Source of the DNA: Pararoseomonas sp. SCSIO 73927 | GTDB taxonomy: Bacteria; Pseudomonadota; Alphaproteobacteria; Acetobacterales; Acetobacteraceae | Reading direction: 5' to 3' | DNA: 64,000 nt | Assembly (NCBI RefSeq): GCF_037040815.1 | Contig: NZ_CP146232.1 | Location: 4,682,001 to 4,746,000 of the forward strand | Notes under the pieces: generated by a model | Database searches by the model: none | What the model was told of the DNA's origin: nothing | The model's input: only the letters and a program-made list of their open reading frames with translations | Shown here: in pieces, positions 42,987 to 50,920 of the stretch | Layout of the letters: the number at the start of each line of letters is the position of its first letter | Position numbering within the stretch: position 1 is the stretch's first letter | Translations under genes and position numbers: made by a program

Positions 42987-43586
42987 ATGCAGGGCAAGCG
43001 CCGGTTCGGCAGCGGGGGAGAGGACGCCATGGGGAACGGGACCCAAGGCAACGGGACCCAAGGGAAAGGGACCGTGGGGGACGGGTCGGCTCGGGTGGTG
43101 CTCGTCATGGGCGTGTCCGGGGCGGGGAAGACCACGATCGCCCGTCTCCTCGCGGAGCGGCTGGGCTGGGCCTACCTGGAGGGCGATGACCTTCATCCCG
43201 CCGCCAACGTGGCGAAAATGGCGAGCGGCACGCCGCTGACGGACGAGGACCGCTGGCCCTGGCTCCGCGACATCGCCGCCCAGATCGATGGCTGGCTGGC
43301 GGAGGGGCGCTGCGGCGTCGTCACCTGCTCCGCCCTGAAGCGCCGCTACCGCGACGTGCTGATCGGCGGGCGGGCCGGGGTGCGGCTCGTCTACCTTAGG
43401 GGCGCGACCGACCTCCTCTCGCCCCGGATCGCCGCGCGGGCGGGCCACTTCATGCCGGCGACCCTGCTGGAGAGCCAGTTCGCCGCGCTGGAGCCGCCGA
43501 CCGAGGACGAGCACCCCATCGTCATCGTGCCCGACCGGCCGCCGGAGGCGCTGGTAGGGTCGGTGGTCGAGGCGCTGGGTCGCTGA
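42987..43586 (+). CDS. gntK: Gluconokinase (GntK family)
   Basis: A 199-residue P-loop kinase phosphorylating gluconate to 6-phosphogluconate. The P-loop is [10 protein letters not shown] (41-50). Family motifs are [31 protein letters not shown] (substrate binding), [12 protein letters not shown] and [36 protein letters not shown]. Compared with most GntK (about 170 aa) it has a 40-residue N-terminal extension made of a Gly/Asn/Thr-rich tandem repeat. GGAGGG lies 9 bases before 42987; an ATG at 43029 with AGAGGA 4 bases upstream is an equally good start and would still include the repeat. Confidence 0.88.
   Translation: MQGKRRFGSGGEDAMGNGTQGNGTQGKGTVGDGSARVVLVMGVSGAGKTTIARLLAERLGWAYLEGDDLHPAANVAKMASGTPLTDEDRWPWLRDIAAQIDGWLAEGRCGVVTCSALKRRYRDVLIGGRAGVRLVYLRGATDLLSPRIAARAGHFMPATLLESQFAALEPPTEDEHPIVIVPDRPPEALVGSVVEALGR
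43035..43079 (+). repeat. Three tandem 15-bp units at the 5' end of gntK
   Basis: AACGGGACCCAAGGC, AACGGGACCCAAGGG and the degenerate AAAGGGACCGTGGGG follow each other and encode [10 protein letters not shown] and K-G-T-V-G. The unit length is a multiple of three, so changes in copy number would keep the frame. It looks like a slippage-born extension ahead of the kinase P-loop. Confidence 0.75.
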
Positions 43587-43635
43587 TCCCCCTTGGCTGC
43601 CGCGGGAGAGCGGCCGGGGCAGCAGAGGGCCAGCC

Positions 43636-44175
43636 CTAGCCGGTCGGGGTGGGGGTAGGATCCAGAGTCGTGGCCGCGCCCGCCTCCCCGGGCATGAGCG
43701 CCCCGAGAACCTCGGCCGGCACCGCGTCGAAGCGCAGCCCGGCCTCGACGAAAAGGCGGGCGGAGATGTGGCCCCGCCGGTCCCATTCGGACTTCGTGCC
43801 GTTGCGCGGCGCGGCGGCGACCACCCGCCGGATGCCGGACTGGATGGAGAGCACGGCGCAGTGGTTGCAGACGGGCTTGCCCACAACGTAGAGCGTGCAG
43901 CCCCGTGCCTCCCGCCCGGCGAAGAGAAGCGCGGATTGCTCGGCATGCACCATCATGTCGAGCTTCGTGGGCTTGTCGGAGAGGCGGTCGACATCGTCCT
44001 CGATGCGGTTGGGGAAGCCGTTGAAGCCGGTCGCGACGATCCGGTTCAGCTCCGGCGCGACGATCACCGCGCCCACCCGGCCGCGCGGATCCTTGGACCA
44101 TCCCCGGATGTGGGCGGCGAGGCCGAGGTAGCGCCGGTCCCAGCGGGAGAGCCCTGTCTCCTGCTCCTGGGTCAT
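43636..44175 (-). CDS. Deoxycytidylate (dCMP) deaminase-type zinc deaminase
   Basis: A 179-residue CDA-fold enzyme. Zinc ligands are H77 of HAE (with catalytic E79) in LDMMVHAEQSALL, and C103/C106 in VGKPVCNHCAVLS. The start RWDRRYLGLAAHIRGWSKDPRGRVGAVIVAPE and FNGFPNRIEDDVDRLSDKPTK match dCMP deaminases and related ComEB-like proteins; the usual Pro before the first Cys is Val here. It would make dUMP for dTMP synthesis. It is the last gene of a three-gene operon; its ATG overlaps the kinase stop (ATGA). Confidence 0.82.
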   Translation of the reverse strand: MTQEQETGLSRWDRRYLGLAAHIRGWSKDPRGRVGAVIVAPELNRIVATGFNGFPNRIEDDVDRLSDKPTKLDMMVHAEQSALLFAGREARGCTLYVVGKPVCNHCAVLSIQSGIRRVVAAAPRNGTKSEWDRRGHISARLFVEAGLRFDAVPAEVLGALMPGEAGAATTLDPTPTPTG

Positions 44176-45587
44176 GCCACGCCTTCCCGGGTGCGGACGA
44201 CGGTGACGCTGCACGGGGCGCGCGCCGCGACCTCCCCGGAGACGGAGCCGAGAACGCTCCGCAGCACGGAGTTCGCCCGCGCACCCATCACCACGTGGTC
44301 CACCCCGTTCGCCTCCGCGTACTCCAGCAGGGCCTCGGCGGCGGAGGAACCCTCCAGCACGTGGAAGGTGATGCGGCCCTCCTCGAGCCCCAGCGGCGCT
44401 GCCCAGTGGTGCAGCTCCGCCAGTCGCTGCACGCGGGCGGAGCGGCCCCTGTCGTCGTGCGGGGTGTCGCCGTTGATGAAGCCGTCCAGCAGCACGTTGA
44501 GAAGCGTCACGCGGGCTCCGGGCAGGGAGAGGAGAAGGTTGCGGAGGCTGGCGCGGATCGCCTCCGACAGGGCCGGGCTGCCCTCCCGCAGGTCCAGGGC
44601 CACCGCGATGATCGGGGCGGAGTGGGCGGTGGGCGCGGGCGCGCGCCGCGCCCCGGGGGTGCGGTCCTGGTTCACCCGGCGCTCCAGCACCGTCAGCCAG
44701 CCGTCGCGCCGCGGCTTCGTGGCGCGGGGGGTCAGGCGCACGGCCTCGGGGTTCCGCAGTTCGAAGGCGAGCTGGGCGGCGCTGGGGTGGCGGCGGGCCG
44801 GCTCCACCTCCAGGCAACGCAGGATGAGTTCCTGCAGCCAGGGCGGGATGTCCTTCCGCAGCCGGCGGGGCGGGTGCGGGTCCCGCCACAGGCGGCGGCG
44901 CACGGCCGAGAGGTGCAGCGGCTCGCCGAAGGGGAGCTGGCCGGTGGCGAGCTGGTAGAGGACCACGCCGAGGGAGAAGAGGTCGCTGCGCGGGTCGTCC
45001 CGCCGCCCCATGGCCTGGCCGGGCGACATGTAGGGGGCGGAGCCGTAGGGAAGGCGGAACTCCTCCGCGATCAGGTCCGGCAGGCGGCCGTGATGGGCCA
45101 GGCCGTAGTCGATCAGCACGGCGTCGCCGCGCAGCCCGTCGGGCGTCTCGCGGAAGATGACGTTGGCGGGCTTCACGTCGAGGTGGGAGACGCGCTGGCG
45201 GTGCAGGGCGGCGAGGGCCAGGGCCACCTTGGCGCCGACGGCCGCCACCTCCTCCACCGCGAGCGGCAGGTGGCGGAGGCAGGATTCAAGGTTGGGGCCG
45301 GTGATGCGCTCCATCGCCAGGTAGGGCTGCGGCGCCTCAAACCCGGCCGCGCCGACGAAGCGCGGGACGTGCGGGCCGGTGAGGCGGGGCAGGATCATCT
45401 GCTCCATCTCGAAGGAGACGATGTGGGCGGCGTCCGTTCCCTCCAGGTGGGGGAACTTGATGACCAGTGGGAAGAGATGGTCGGGGTGGGTGGCCTCGAA
45501 GACGGAGGCCATGCCGCTCGCGCGCATCGGGGTGCCAAGGGTGAAGCCAGCGATCGTCTCGCCCTGGCGCGGGCGGCGGGGGGCCAT
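44172..45587 (-). CDS. Serine/threonine protein kinase fused to a universal stress (UspA) domain
   Basis: A 471-residue cytosolic protein. The kinase domain (about 12-285) has a short Gly loop (MRASGMASVFEA), K44 in VIKFPHLE, the catalytic loop HLDVKPANV (D137, K139, N142), DYG in place of DFG (D160), and SPGQ in the APE position. The key catalytic residues remain, so activity is likely. After a linker, residues about 325-471 form a UspA domain (IIAVALDLREGSPALSEAIRASLRNLL, LEYAEANGVDHVVMGARANSVLRSVLGSVSGEVAARAPCSVTVVRT). The UspA part may sense ATP or stress and steer the kinase. It overlaps the dCMP deaminase gene (ATGA). Confidence 0.85.
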   Translation of the reverse strand: MAPRRPRQGETIAGFTLGTPMRASGMASVFEATHPDHLFPLVIKFPHLEGTDAAHIVSFEMEQMILPRLTGPHVPRFVGAAGFEAPQPYLAMERITGPNLESCLRHLPLAVEEVAAVGAKVALALAALHRQRVSHLDVKPANVIFRETPDGLRGDAVLIDYGLAHHGRLPDLIAEEFRLPYGSAPYMSPGQAMGRRDDPRSDLFSLGVVLYQLATGQLPFGEPLHLSAVRRRLWRDPHPPRRLRKDIPPWLQELILRCLEVEPARRHPSAAQLAFELRNPEAVRLTPRATKPRRDGWLTVLERRVNQDRTPGARRAPAPTAHSAPIIAVALDLREGSPALSEAIRASLRNLLLSLPGARVTLLNVLLDGFINGDTPHDDRGRSARVQRLAELHHWAAPLGLEEGRITFHVLEGSSAAEALLEYAEANGVDHVVMGARANSVLRSVLGSVSGEVAARAPCSVTVVRTREGVA

Positions 45588-45589
45588 AC

Positions 45590-46327
45590 TCAGCTGCCGG
45601 TGGAGAGCCGGGTGGCGAGGGATTCCGGCAGGCCGGCGCGGCGGATCTTCGCGGCGGCCGTCTCCACGTCGTAGGGCACGCGCATCCAGCGGACCTCGGC
45701 GGTGTCCTCGTCCAGCAAAGCGTAGCAGGCGGCCGGATCGCCGTCCCTGGGCTGGCCGACGGAGCCCATCACGGCGAGCCAGCGGCGGGCGCGGGAGAGC
45801 GGGATGGGGGAGTCGTGCGTGGGCGTGAAGGCCGTGCACTTGTCCGCCGCCGTCAGGCCGAAGAGGCGGGGGACATGGACGTGGCCGCAGATGGTGACCC
45901 GGGCGGGGGTGCCCTCAAAGCTGCGGCGGGCCTCTTCGGCGTTGGTGACGTAGCGCCACTCCTCGGGGGCAGAAGCGTCGGCGTGGACGTAGAGGGTATC
46001 GCCCTCCGCGTGCTCCATCGGAAGGGTCTTCAGGAAAGTGGCAGCGTCCGGGGAGAGCTGGTCGCGTGTCCAGGCGATGGCGGCGGCCGCGCGCCCGGTC
46101 ATGCCCCGTGCGCCGGCGAAGACCGCCTGGTCGTGGTTGCCGAGGATGGCGACGGCACCGTGGGCGATGCGGTCCATGACCGTGCGAAGGCACCAGGCAG
46201 GGTCGGCGCCGTAGCCGACATAGTCGCCGAGGAAGATGTACCGGGTCGCGCCGGCGCGGTCCGCGTGCTCGAGGCAGGCGGAGAGGGCCTCGCGGTTGGC
46301 GTGGATGTCGGAGAGGAGGGCGATCAT
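45590..46327 (-). CDS. Calcineurin-like metallophosphoesterase
   Basis: A 245-residue protein of the YfcE/ApaH-like metallophosphoesterase fold. The metal ligands lie in LLSDIHANREAL (D7, H9), FLGDYVGYGADP (GD), ILGNHDQAV (GNHD), LYVHAD and TICGHVHVP (GHxH). The ending SRARRWLAVMGSVGQPRDGDPAACYALLDED is typical of the YfcE-related group that hydrolyses phosphodiesters or phosphoserine. It is first in the operon with the kinase-UspA gene (2-base gap). A phosphatase next to a kinase is suggestive of opposing roles but not proof. Confidence 0.85.
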   Translation of the reverse strand: MIALLSDIHANREALSACLEHADRAGATRYIFLGDYVGYGADPAWCLRTVMDRIAHGAVAILGNHDQAVFAGARGMTGRAAAAIAWTRDQLSPDAATFLKTLPMEHAEGDTLYVHADASAPEEWRYVTNAEEARRSFEGTPARVTICGHVHVPRLFGLTAADKCTAFTPTHDSPIPLSRARRWLAVMGSVGQPRDGDPAACYALLDEDTAEVRWMRVPYDVETAAAKIRRAGLPESLATRLSTGS

Positions 46328-46358
46328 CGCGGGGGTAGTTTGGCCCTCCCTGAACCGT

Positions 46359-46382
46359 CCTGAAAGGGCGTTGCCTTTCAGG
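46359..46382. promoter_or_regulatory. Perfect 9-6-9 inverted repeat over the ribosomal-protein promoter
   Basis: CCTGAAAGG (46359-46367) and CCTTTCAGG (46374-46382) are exact inverted copies, 6 bases apart. The right arm overlaps the -35 box of the rpmI promoter (46371-46376). It could be an operator for a dimeric regulator, or be shared with the divergent metallophosphoesterase operon starting at 46327. Confidence 0.55.
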
Positions 46383-46399
46383 GGTCCAGACCTTATACC
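46371..46399 (+). promoter_or_regulatory. Sigma70-type promoter of rpmI-rplT-pheST
   Basis: TTGCCT (46371-46376), a 17-base spacer and TATACC (46394-46399) make a good housekeeping promoter. It lies 136 bases before rpmI and gives a leader of about 130 bases. Spacing is ideal and both boxes match consensus well for such GC-rich DNA. Confidence 0.65.
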
Positions 46400-46471
46400 C
46401 CGCCCTCCCACGCGCCCCGGGCTTCTCTGGGCTGCCCGGCCGTGGTCCCGGCCCCCGCCGCATGGTGCGGC

Positions 46472-46491
46472 CCGCTTCCGCAAGGAAGCGG
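46472..46491 (+). other. Leader hairpin with GNRA loop before rpmI
   Basis: CCGCTTCC (46472-46479) pairs with GGAAGCGG (46484-46491) closed by the stable tetraloop GCAA, 44 bases before the rpmI start. L20 represses rpmI-rplT by binding a leader RNA in several bacteria, so this could be part of such a site. The match to a known L20 leader could not be tested. Confidence 0.5.
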
Positions 46492-46534
46492 CGCAAGGTG
46501 GGGCCGTCCATCCCCCGACCATGAGGAGGACCAA

Positions 46535-46735
46535 ATGCCCAAGATGAAGACGACGTCTTCGGCCAAGAAGCGCTTCAAGATCACGGCCACCGGCAAGGTT
46601 CTCGCCGGCCCGGGCAAGAAGCGCCACAACCTCTCCGCCCGCTCGCAGAAGGTGAAGCGCCAGAACCGCGGCAACCAGGTGCTGCGCGACCAGGACGCGA
46701 AGACCGTCATGCAGTGGCTGCCCTACGGCCTGTAA
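46535..46735 (+). CDS. rpmI: 50S ribosomal protein L35
   Basis: A 66-residue basic protein, complete: [22 protein letters not shown], then [23 protein letters not shown] and the end VMQWLPYGL, all diagnostic of L35. GAGGAGGA lies just upstream of the ATG. It stabilises the 50S subunit. The usual infC partner upstream is missing; instead there is a promoter and a metallophosphoesterase on the other strand. Confidence 0.97.
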   Translation: MPKMKTTSSAKKRFKITATGKVLAGPGKKRHNLSARSQKVKRQNRGNQVLRDQDAKTVMQWLPYGL

Positions 46736-46753
46736 GCGAGAGGAGAGAGAAGA

Positions 46754-47128
46754 ATGGCTCGTGTTAAGCGCGGCGTAACCGCCCACGCCCGTCACAAGAA
46801 GGTCCTCAAGCTCGCCAAGGGCTATGTGGGCCGTTCCTCCACCGCCTACCGCCCCGCTCTCGAGCGGGTCGAGAAGGCGCTGCAGTACGCCTACCGCGAC
46901 CGCCGCAACAAGAAGCGCGATTTCCGCGGCCTGTGGATCCAGCGCATCAACGCCGCCTGCCGCGAGAACGGGATCGTCTACTCCCGCTTCATCGCCGGCC
47001 TGAAGGCCGCCGGGATCGAGCTGGACCGCAAGGTCCTGGCCGCCATCGCCTATGACGACGCCACGTCCTTCGCGGGCCTCGTCGAGAAGGCCAAGGCGTC
47101 CCTCCCCGCCCAGGCCCCCGCCGCCTGA
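46754..47128 (+). CDS. rplT: 50S ribosomal protein L20
   Basis: A 124-residue protein: [73 protein letters not shown] is the classic L20 sequence, with normal length. It binds 23S rRNA early in 50S assembly and often represses its own operon. GAGAGGAGAGAG precedes the ATG, 18 bases after rpmI. Downstream hairpins separate it from pheS. Confidence 0.97.
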   Translation: MARVKRGVTAHARHKKVLKLAKGYVGRSSTAYRPALERVEKALQYAYRDRRNKKRDFRGLWIQRINAACRENGIVYSRFIAGLKAAGIELDRKVLAAIAYDDATSFAGLVEKAKASLPAQAPAA

Positions 47129-47132
47129 GCAC

Positions 47133-47159
47133 GGTGCCTCGCCGCTAGGCGAGGTCACC
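47133..47159 (+). terminator. Hairpin just after rplT
   Basis: GGTG-CCTCGCC (47133-47143) pairs with GGCGAGG-t-CACC (47148-47159) around GCTA, 11 pairs with one bulge, starting 5 bases after the L20 stop. No U tract follows, so partial termination or message protection is more likely than full stop, because pheST lies downstream on the same strand. Confidence 0.55.
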
Positions 47160-47193
47160 TCCCGGATGCCCCAGGGCAGCCGGACTGAATACG

Positions 47194-47240
47194 CCAAGGG
47201 CCGCTTCCGCCGGGACCACTCCCGGTGAAGCGGCCCTTGG
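47194..47240 (+). other. Large hairpin in the pheS leader
   Basis: CCAAGGGCCGCTTC (47194-47207) pairs perfectly over 14 bp with GAAGCGGCCCTTGG (47227-47240). An inner CCGGG (47210-47214) pairs with CCCGG (47221-47225). It ends 34 bases before pheS. It may be an attenuator or partial terminator that sets PheST below ribosomal-protein levels; no Phe-rich leader peptide was found. Confidence 0.6.
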
Positions 47241-47274
47241 TCTATCTGGACCCCGACAGAGGACAGGGCCGGGA

Positions 47275-48360
47275 ATGGCTGACGATCTCGACATGCTGCG
47301 CGCCTCCATCGAGGCGGCGATCGCGGAGGCGGCGGACCCCCGCGCGCTGGACGCCGTGCGCGTCTCCGCCCTGGGCAAGAGCGGCGAGGTCACCGGCCTG
47401 CTCAAGGGCCTGGGCGCCCTGCCGCCGGAGGAGCGCAAAGCGCGCGGCGCCGAGGTGAACGTCCTCAAGGCCGGGATCGAGCGGGCGCTGGAGCAGCGGC
47501 GCGTGACACTGGAGGCCTTCGCGCTCGACGCGCGGCTGGCGGCGGAGCGGATGGACGTCTCCCTCCCCCCGCACCCCTTCGCGCCCACGGGGCCGGAGGC
47601 TGGCTCCATCCACCCGATCTCCCGCACCATGGAGGAGCTGATCGCCCTCTTCGGCGCCATGGGCTTTGCGGTGGCGGAAGGCCCGGACATCGAGGGCGAC
47701 TGGCACAACTTCTCCGCCCTCAACATCCCCGAGCACCACCCGGCCCGGCAGGACCACGACACCTTCTACCTAACGCCCCCAGAACCCGGTGGCCGCCGCC
47801 CGGTGCTGCGCACCCACACCAGCCCCGTGCAGATCCGCACCATGCTGGCCCAGGAGCCCCCGATCCGCGTGATCGTGCCCGGCCGCACCTGGCGCGCGGA
47901 CCACGACGCCACCCATTCCCCCATGTTCCATCAGGTGGAGGGGCTGGTGATCGGCCGCGACATCCATATGGGGCACCTGAAGGGCACGCTGATCGACTTC
48001 CTGCGCGCCTTCTTCGGCATCGCCGACCTGCCCGTGCGCTTCCGCAGCAGCTACTTCCCCTTCACCGAGCCCTCCATGGAAGTGGATATCGGCTGGAGCC
48101 GGAAGACGGGCGAGCTCGGCAGCGGGGGCGACTGGCTGGAGATCCTGGGCAGCGGCATGGTCCACCCGAAGGTGCTGGCCAATGTCGGGCTGGACCCGCG
48201 CGTGTGGCAGGGCTTCGCCTTCGGCATGGGGATCGAGCGCATCACCATGCTGAAGCACGGCATCCCCGACCTGCGGCCCTTCTACGAGGCCGACCTGCGC
48301 TGGCTGCGGCACTACGCCACAAGCCCGCTCTCCCCCTTCACCCTGCACGACGCGGCGTAA
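47275..48360 (+). CDS. pheS: Phenylalanyl-tRNA synthetase alpha subunit
   Basis: A 361-residue class II synthetase subunit. The N-terminal coiled coil binds tRNA ([35 protein letters not shown]). Motifs are [54 protein letters not shown] (motif 1/2 region), [22 protein letters not shown] and [22 protein letters not shown] (motif 3). It charges tRNA-Phe as an alpha2-beta2 enzyme with PheT, whose start follows 6 bases after the stop. GAGGACAGGG precedes the ATG. Confidence 0.97.
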   Translation: MADDLDMLRASIEAAIAEAADPRALDAVRVSALGKSGEVTGLLKGLGALPPEERKARGAEVNVLKAGIERALEQRRVTLEAFALDARLAAERMDVSLPPHPFAPTGPEAGSIHPISRTMEELIALFGAMGFAVAEGPDIEGDWHNFSALNIPEHHPARQDHDTFYLTPPEPGGRRPVLRTHTSPVQIRTMLAQEPPIRVIVPGRTWRADHDATHSPMFHQVEGLVIGRDIHMGHLKGTLIDFLRAFFGIADLPVRFRSSYFPFTEPSMEVDIGWSRKTGELGSGGDWLEILGSGMVHPKVLANVGLDPRVWQGFAFGMGIERITMLKHGIPDLRPFYEADLRWLRHYATSPLSPFTLHDAA

Positions 48361-48366
48361 GAGACG

Positions 48367-50862
48367 ATGAAGTTCACCCTCTCCTGGCTGCGCGACCATC
48401 TCGAGACCGAGGCGACGCTCGAGCAGATCCTCGCCACCCTCAACACCATCGGGCTCGAGGTGGAGGGCGTGGAGGACCGCGCCGCCGCCCTCGCCCCCTT
48501 CCGCATCGCCCATGTGGTGGAAGCCGAGCAGCACCCGAACGCCGATCGCCTGCGCGCGCTGAAGGTGGATGTCGGCGACGGCACCCTCCGCTCCGTCGTC
48601 TGCGGCGCGCCGAACGCGCGCGCTGGGATGAAGGGCGTGGCGGCGCTGCCGGGCGCCTTCGTGCCGGGCACGGGCATCACGCTGAAGCAGGGCGAGATCC
48701 GTGGCGTGAAGAGCGAGGCCATGATGCTCTCGACGCGGGAGATGGGCCTGGGCGAGGACCATGACGGCATCGTGGAACTGCCGGCGGACGCGCCCGTGGG
48801 CGCCTCCTACGCGGAATGGGCGGGGCTGGGCGATCCGGTGATCGAGATCAGCGTCACCCCGAACCGCGGCGACGCGCTGGCCGTGCGCGGCGTGGCGCGC
48901 GACCTCGCCGCGGCAGGCCTGGGCCAGCTGAAGGCGTTGGAATTCGAGGCGGTGGAGCCCGCCTACGACACGCCGCTGCACTGGACCATCGACGACCCCC
49001 GCGCCTGCATCCAGGTGCTCGGCCGGGCCGTGCGGGGCGTCACGAACGGCCCCTCGCCGAAATGGCTGCAAGACCGGCTGACGGCGATCGGGCTGCGGCC
49101 GATCAACGCGCTGGTGGACGTGACGAACTACTTCACCTTCGACCTCGGCCGCCCGCTGCACGTCTTCGACATGGCCAAGGTGCGCGGCACCACCCTGACC
49201 ATGCGCCTGGGCCGCGAGGGCGACGAGTACCTGGCGCTGAACGGCAAGACCTACCGCCCGACGCCGGAGGACATCGTCATCACCGACGAGGCCGGGGTGG
49301 AGAGCCTCGCCGCCATCGTCGGCGGTGAGTCCACGGGCTGCGACGAGACCACGCGCGAGGTCTTCGTGGAGTGCGCGCTGTTCGACCCCGTGCGGATCGC
49401 CCTCACCGGCCGCCGGCACGGCGTGCACAGCGACGCGCGCGCGCGGAACGAGCGCGGGCTGGACCCGGCGGCGCAAGGCGCCATGCTGGACGCCGCCACG
49501 CGGATGATCATCGACCTCTGCGGCGGCGAGGCGAGCACAGTCTCGGAGGCGGGCGCGGAGCCCGCTTGGCAGCGCGAGGCGACGCTGCGCTACGACCGCA
49601 TCGCGGGCCTGGGCGGTTCCGGCATCCCGGCCGAGGCGGCGGTGAACTCGCTGGAGCGGCTGGGGTTCTCGGTCGTCGCAAGGGACGCCGCCGAGGTGAC
49701 GGTCGCCGTCCCCTCCTGGCGAAACGACATCGCCTCCTCCCGCTCCGCCTACCGCGCGGGCGGCACGGAGCTGACGCAGGAGCCGGGGATCGACCCCGCC
49801 CGCGCCCGCGCCGCCGCCGAGGGCGCGGAGGCGGTTGAGGCCGAGTGCGACCTGCTGGAGGAGGTGCTGCGGCTGGAGGGGCTGGACGCCATCCCCGCCG
49901 TGTCCTTGCCCGCCGAGGGCCGCCTGCCCCTCCCCTCCCTCACCCCGCGCCAGAGCCGGGCGGGGCTGGCCCGCCGCGTGCTGGCCGCCCGCGGCCTCGC
50001 CGAGGCGGTGACCTTCGGCTTCACCGCGCGCGGCGCCGCCGCCCTGTTCGGCGAGACGCCGGAGATGCTGCGGGTGGAGAACCCGATCGCGGCGGACCTG
50101 GACCAGATGCGGCCGACGCCGGTCGCCACCCTGCTGCAGGCCGCCGGGCGCAACGCGGCGCGCGGCTACGCGGACGTCTCGCTCTTTGAGATCGGTGCCT
50201 CCTACGCCGCGCCCACGCCGGAAGGGCAGCTCGCCACCGCGGCCGGGGTGCGGCTGGGCGGCACGCCGCGCCACTGGGAGGCCAAGCCGCGCCACTTCGA
50301 CGCGCTGGACGCCAAGGGCGATGCTCTGGCGGTGCTCCTGGCGCTCGGCCTGTCTCCGGCCGCGCTGACGGTCACCACGGACGCGCCGGGCTACTACCAC
50401 CCCGGCCGCTCCGGCGTGCTGCGGAGCGGCCCGAAGCTGCCGCTCGCGCGCTTCGGGGAGCTGCACCCGCGCGTTCTCTCCACCCTCGGCATCGACGGGC
50501 CGGCGGTCGCCTTCGAGGTGCTGCTGGATTCCATCCCCGAGCCGAAGCGGCGGAAGAAGGCTGCGCCGGACTTGGCCGCCTTCCAGCCCGTGCGGCGCGA
50601 CCTGGCCTTCCTCGTGGACGAGGCGGTGGGGGCGGACGCCCTTCTGCGCGCGGCCCGCAACGCGGAGAAGGCGCTTGTGGCCGATGTCTCGCTCTTCGAC
50701 CGCTACGCCGGGGACCGGCTGCCCGAGGGCAAGGTCTCGCTGGCGCTGGAGGTGGTGCTGCAGCCGCGCGAGCGGACGATGACGGATGCGGAGATCGAGG
50801 CGGTGATCGCCAAGGTCGTCGCGGCCGTGACCAAGGCCACAGGCGCCGCGCTGCGGGGTTGA
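48367..50862 (+). CDS. pheT: Phenylalanyl-tRNA synthetase beta subunit
   Basis: An 831-residue subunit starting MKFTLSWLRDHLETEATLEQIL. It has the tRNA-binding OB domain (VVEAEQHPNADRLRALKVDVGDG, VCGAPNARAGMKGVAALPGA), the B3/B4 editing domain (RPINALVDVTNYFTFDLGRPLHVFD), B5 and the class II-like core (GLAEAVTFGFTARGAAALFGE, YYHPGRSGVL, FGELHPRVL), and the C-terminal anticodon-binding FDX-ACB domain (FQPVRRDLAFLVDEAV, KVSLALEVVLQPRERTMTD). The domain set is complete at normal length. A hairpin 19 bases after its stop ends the unit. Confidence 0.97.
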   Translation: MKFTLSWLRDHLETEATLEQILATLNTIGLEVEGVEDRAAALAPFRIAHVVEAEQHPNADRLRALKVDVGDGTLRSVVCGAPNARAGMKGVAALPGAFVPGTGITLKQGEIRGVKSEAMMLSTREMGLGEDHDGIVELPADAPVGASYAEWAGLGDPVIEISVTPNRGDALAVRGVARDLAAAGLGQLKALEFEAVEPAYDTPLHWTIDDPRACIQVLGRAVRGVTNGPSPKWLQDRLTAIGLRPINALVDVTNYFTFDLGRPLHVFDMAKVRGTTLTMRLGREGDEYLALNGKTYRPTPEDIVITDEAGVESLAAIVGGESTGCDETTREVFVECALFDPVRIALTGRRHGVHSDARARNERGLDPAAQGAMLDAATRMIIDLCGGEASTVSEAGAEPAWQREATLRYDRIAGLGGSGIPAEAAVNSLERLGFSVVARDAAEVTVAVPSWRNDIASSRSAYRAGGTELTQEPGIDPARARAAAEGAEAVEAECDLLEEVLRLEGLDAIPAVSLPAEGRLPLPSLTPRQSRAGLARRVLAARGLAEAVTFGFTARGAAALFGETPEMLRVENPIAADLDQMRPTPVATLLQAAGRNAARGYADVSLFEIGASYAAPTPEGQLATAAGVRLGGTPRHWEAKPRHFDALDAKGDALAVLLALGLSPAALTVTTDAPGYYHPGRSGVLRSGPKLPLARFGELHPRVLSTLGIDGPAVAFEVLLDSIPEPKRRKKAAPDLAAFQPVRRDLAFLVDEAVGADALLRAARNAEKALVADVSLFDRYAGDRLPEGKVSLALEVVLQPRERTMTDAEIEAVIAKVVAAVTKATGAALRG

Positions 50863-50880
50863 TCCCGGCGTGATACGCTT

Positions 50881-50906
50881 CCTGGGCGCCGTGCGAGGCG
50901 CCCAGG
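50881..50906 (+). terminator. Terminator-like hairpin after pheT
   Basis: CCTGGGCGCC (50881-50890) pairs perfectly with GGCGCCCAGG (50897-50906) around GTGCGA, 18 bases after the pheT stop and 14 bases before the next ATG. No U tract. It argues against a GTG at 50870 being the start of the next gene, since the stem would lie in the coding region. Confidence 0.55.
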
Positions 50907-50920
50907 AAACGGAAACGCCG

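Noticed and set aside
47129..47274. Phe-rich leader peptide or T-box before pheS
   Set aside because: No short frame with clustered Phe codons is present, and T-box signatures are absent; only hairpins are seen.
47770..50466. 898-residue minus-strand frame opposite pheS and pheT
   Set aside because: Opposite two universally conserved genes and of Gln/His/Arg-rich shadow composition.
50870..50920. GTG at 50870 as start of the AhpD-like gene
   Set aside because: It would add 17 residues encoded by the perfect hairpin after pheT; the ATG at 50921 fits the family start.
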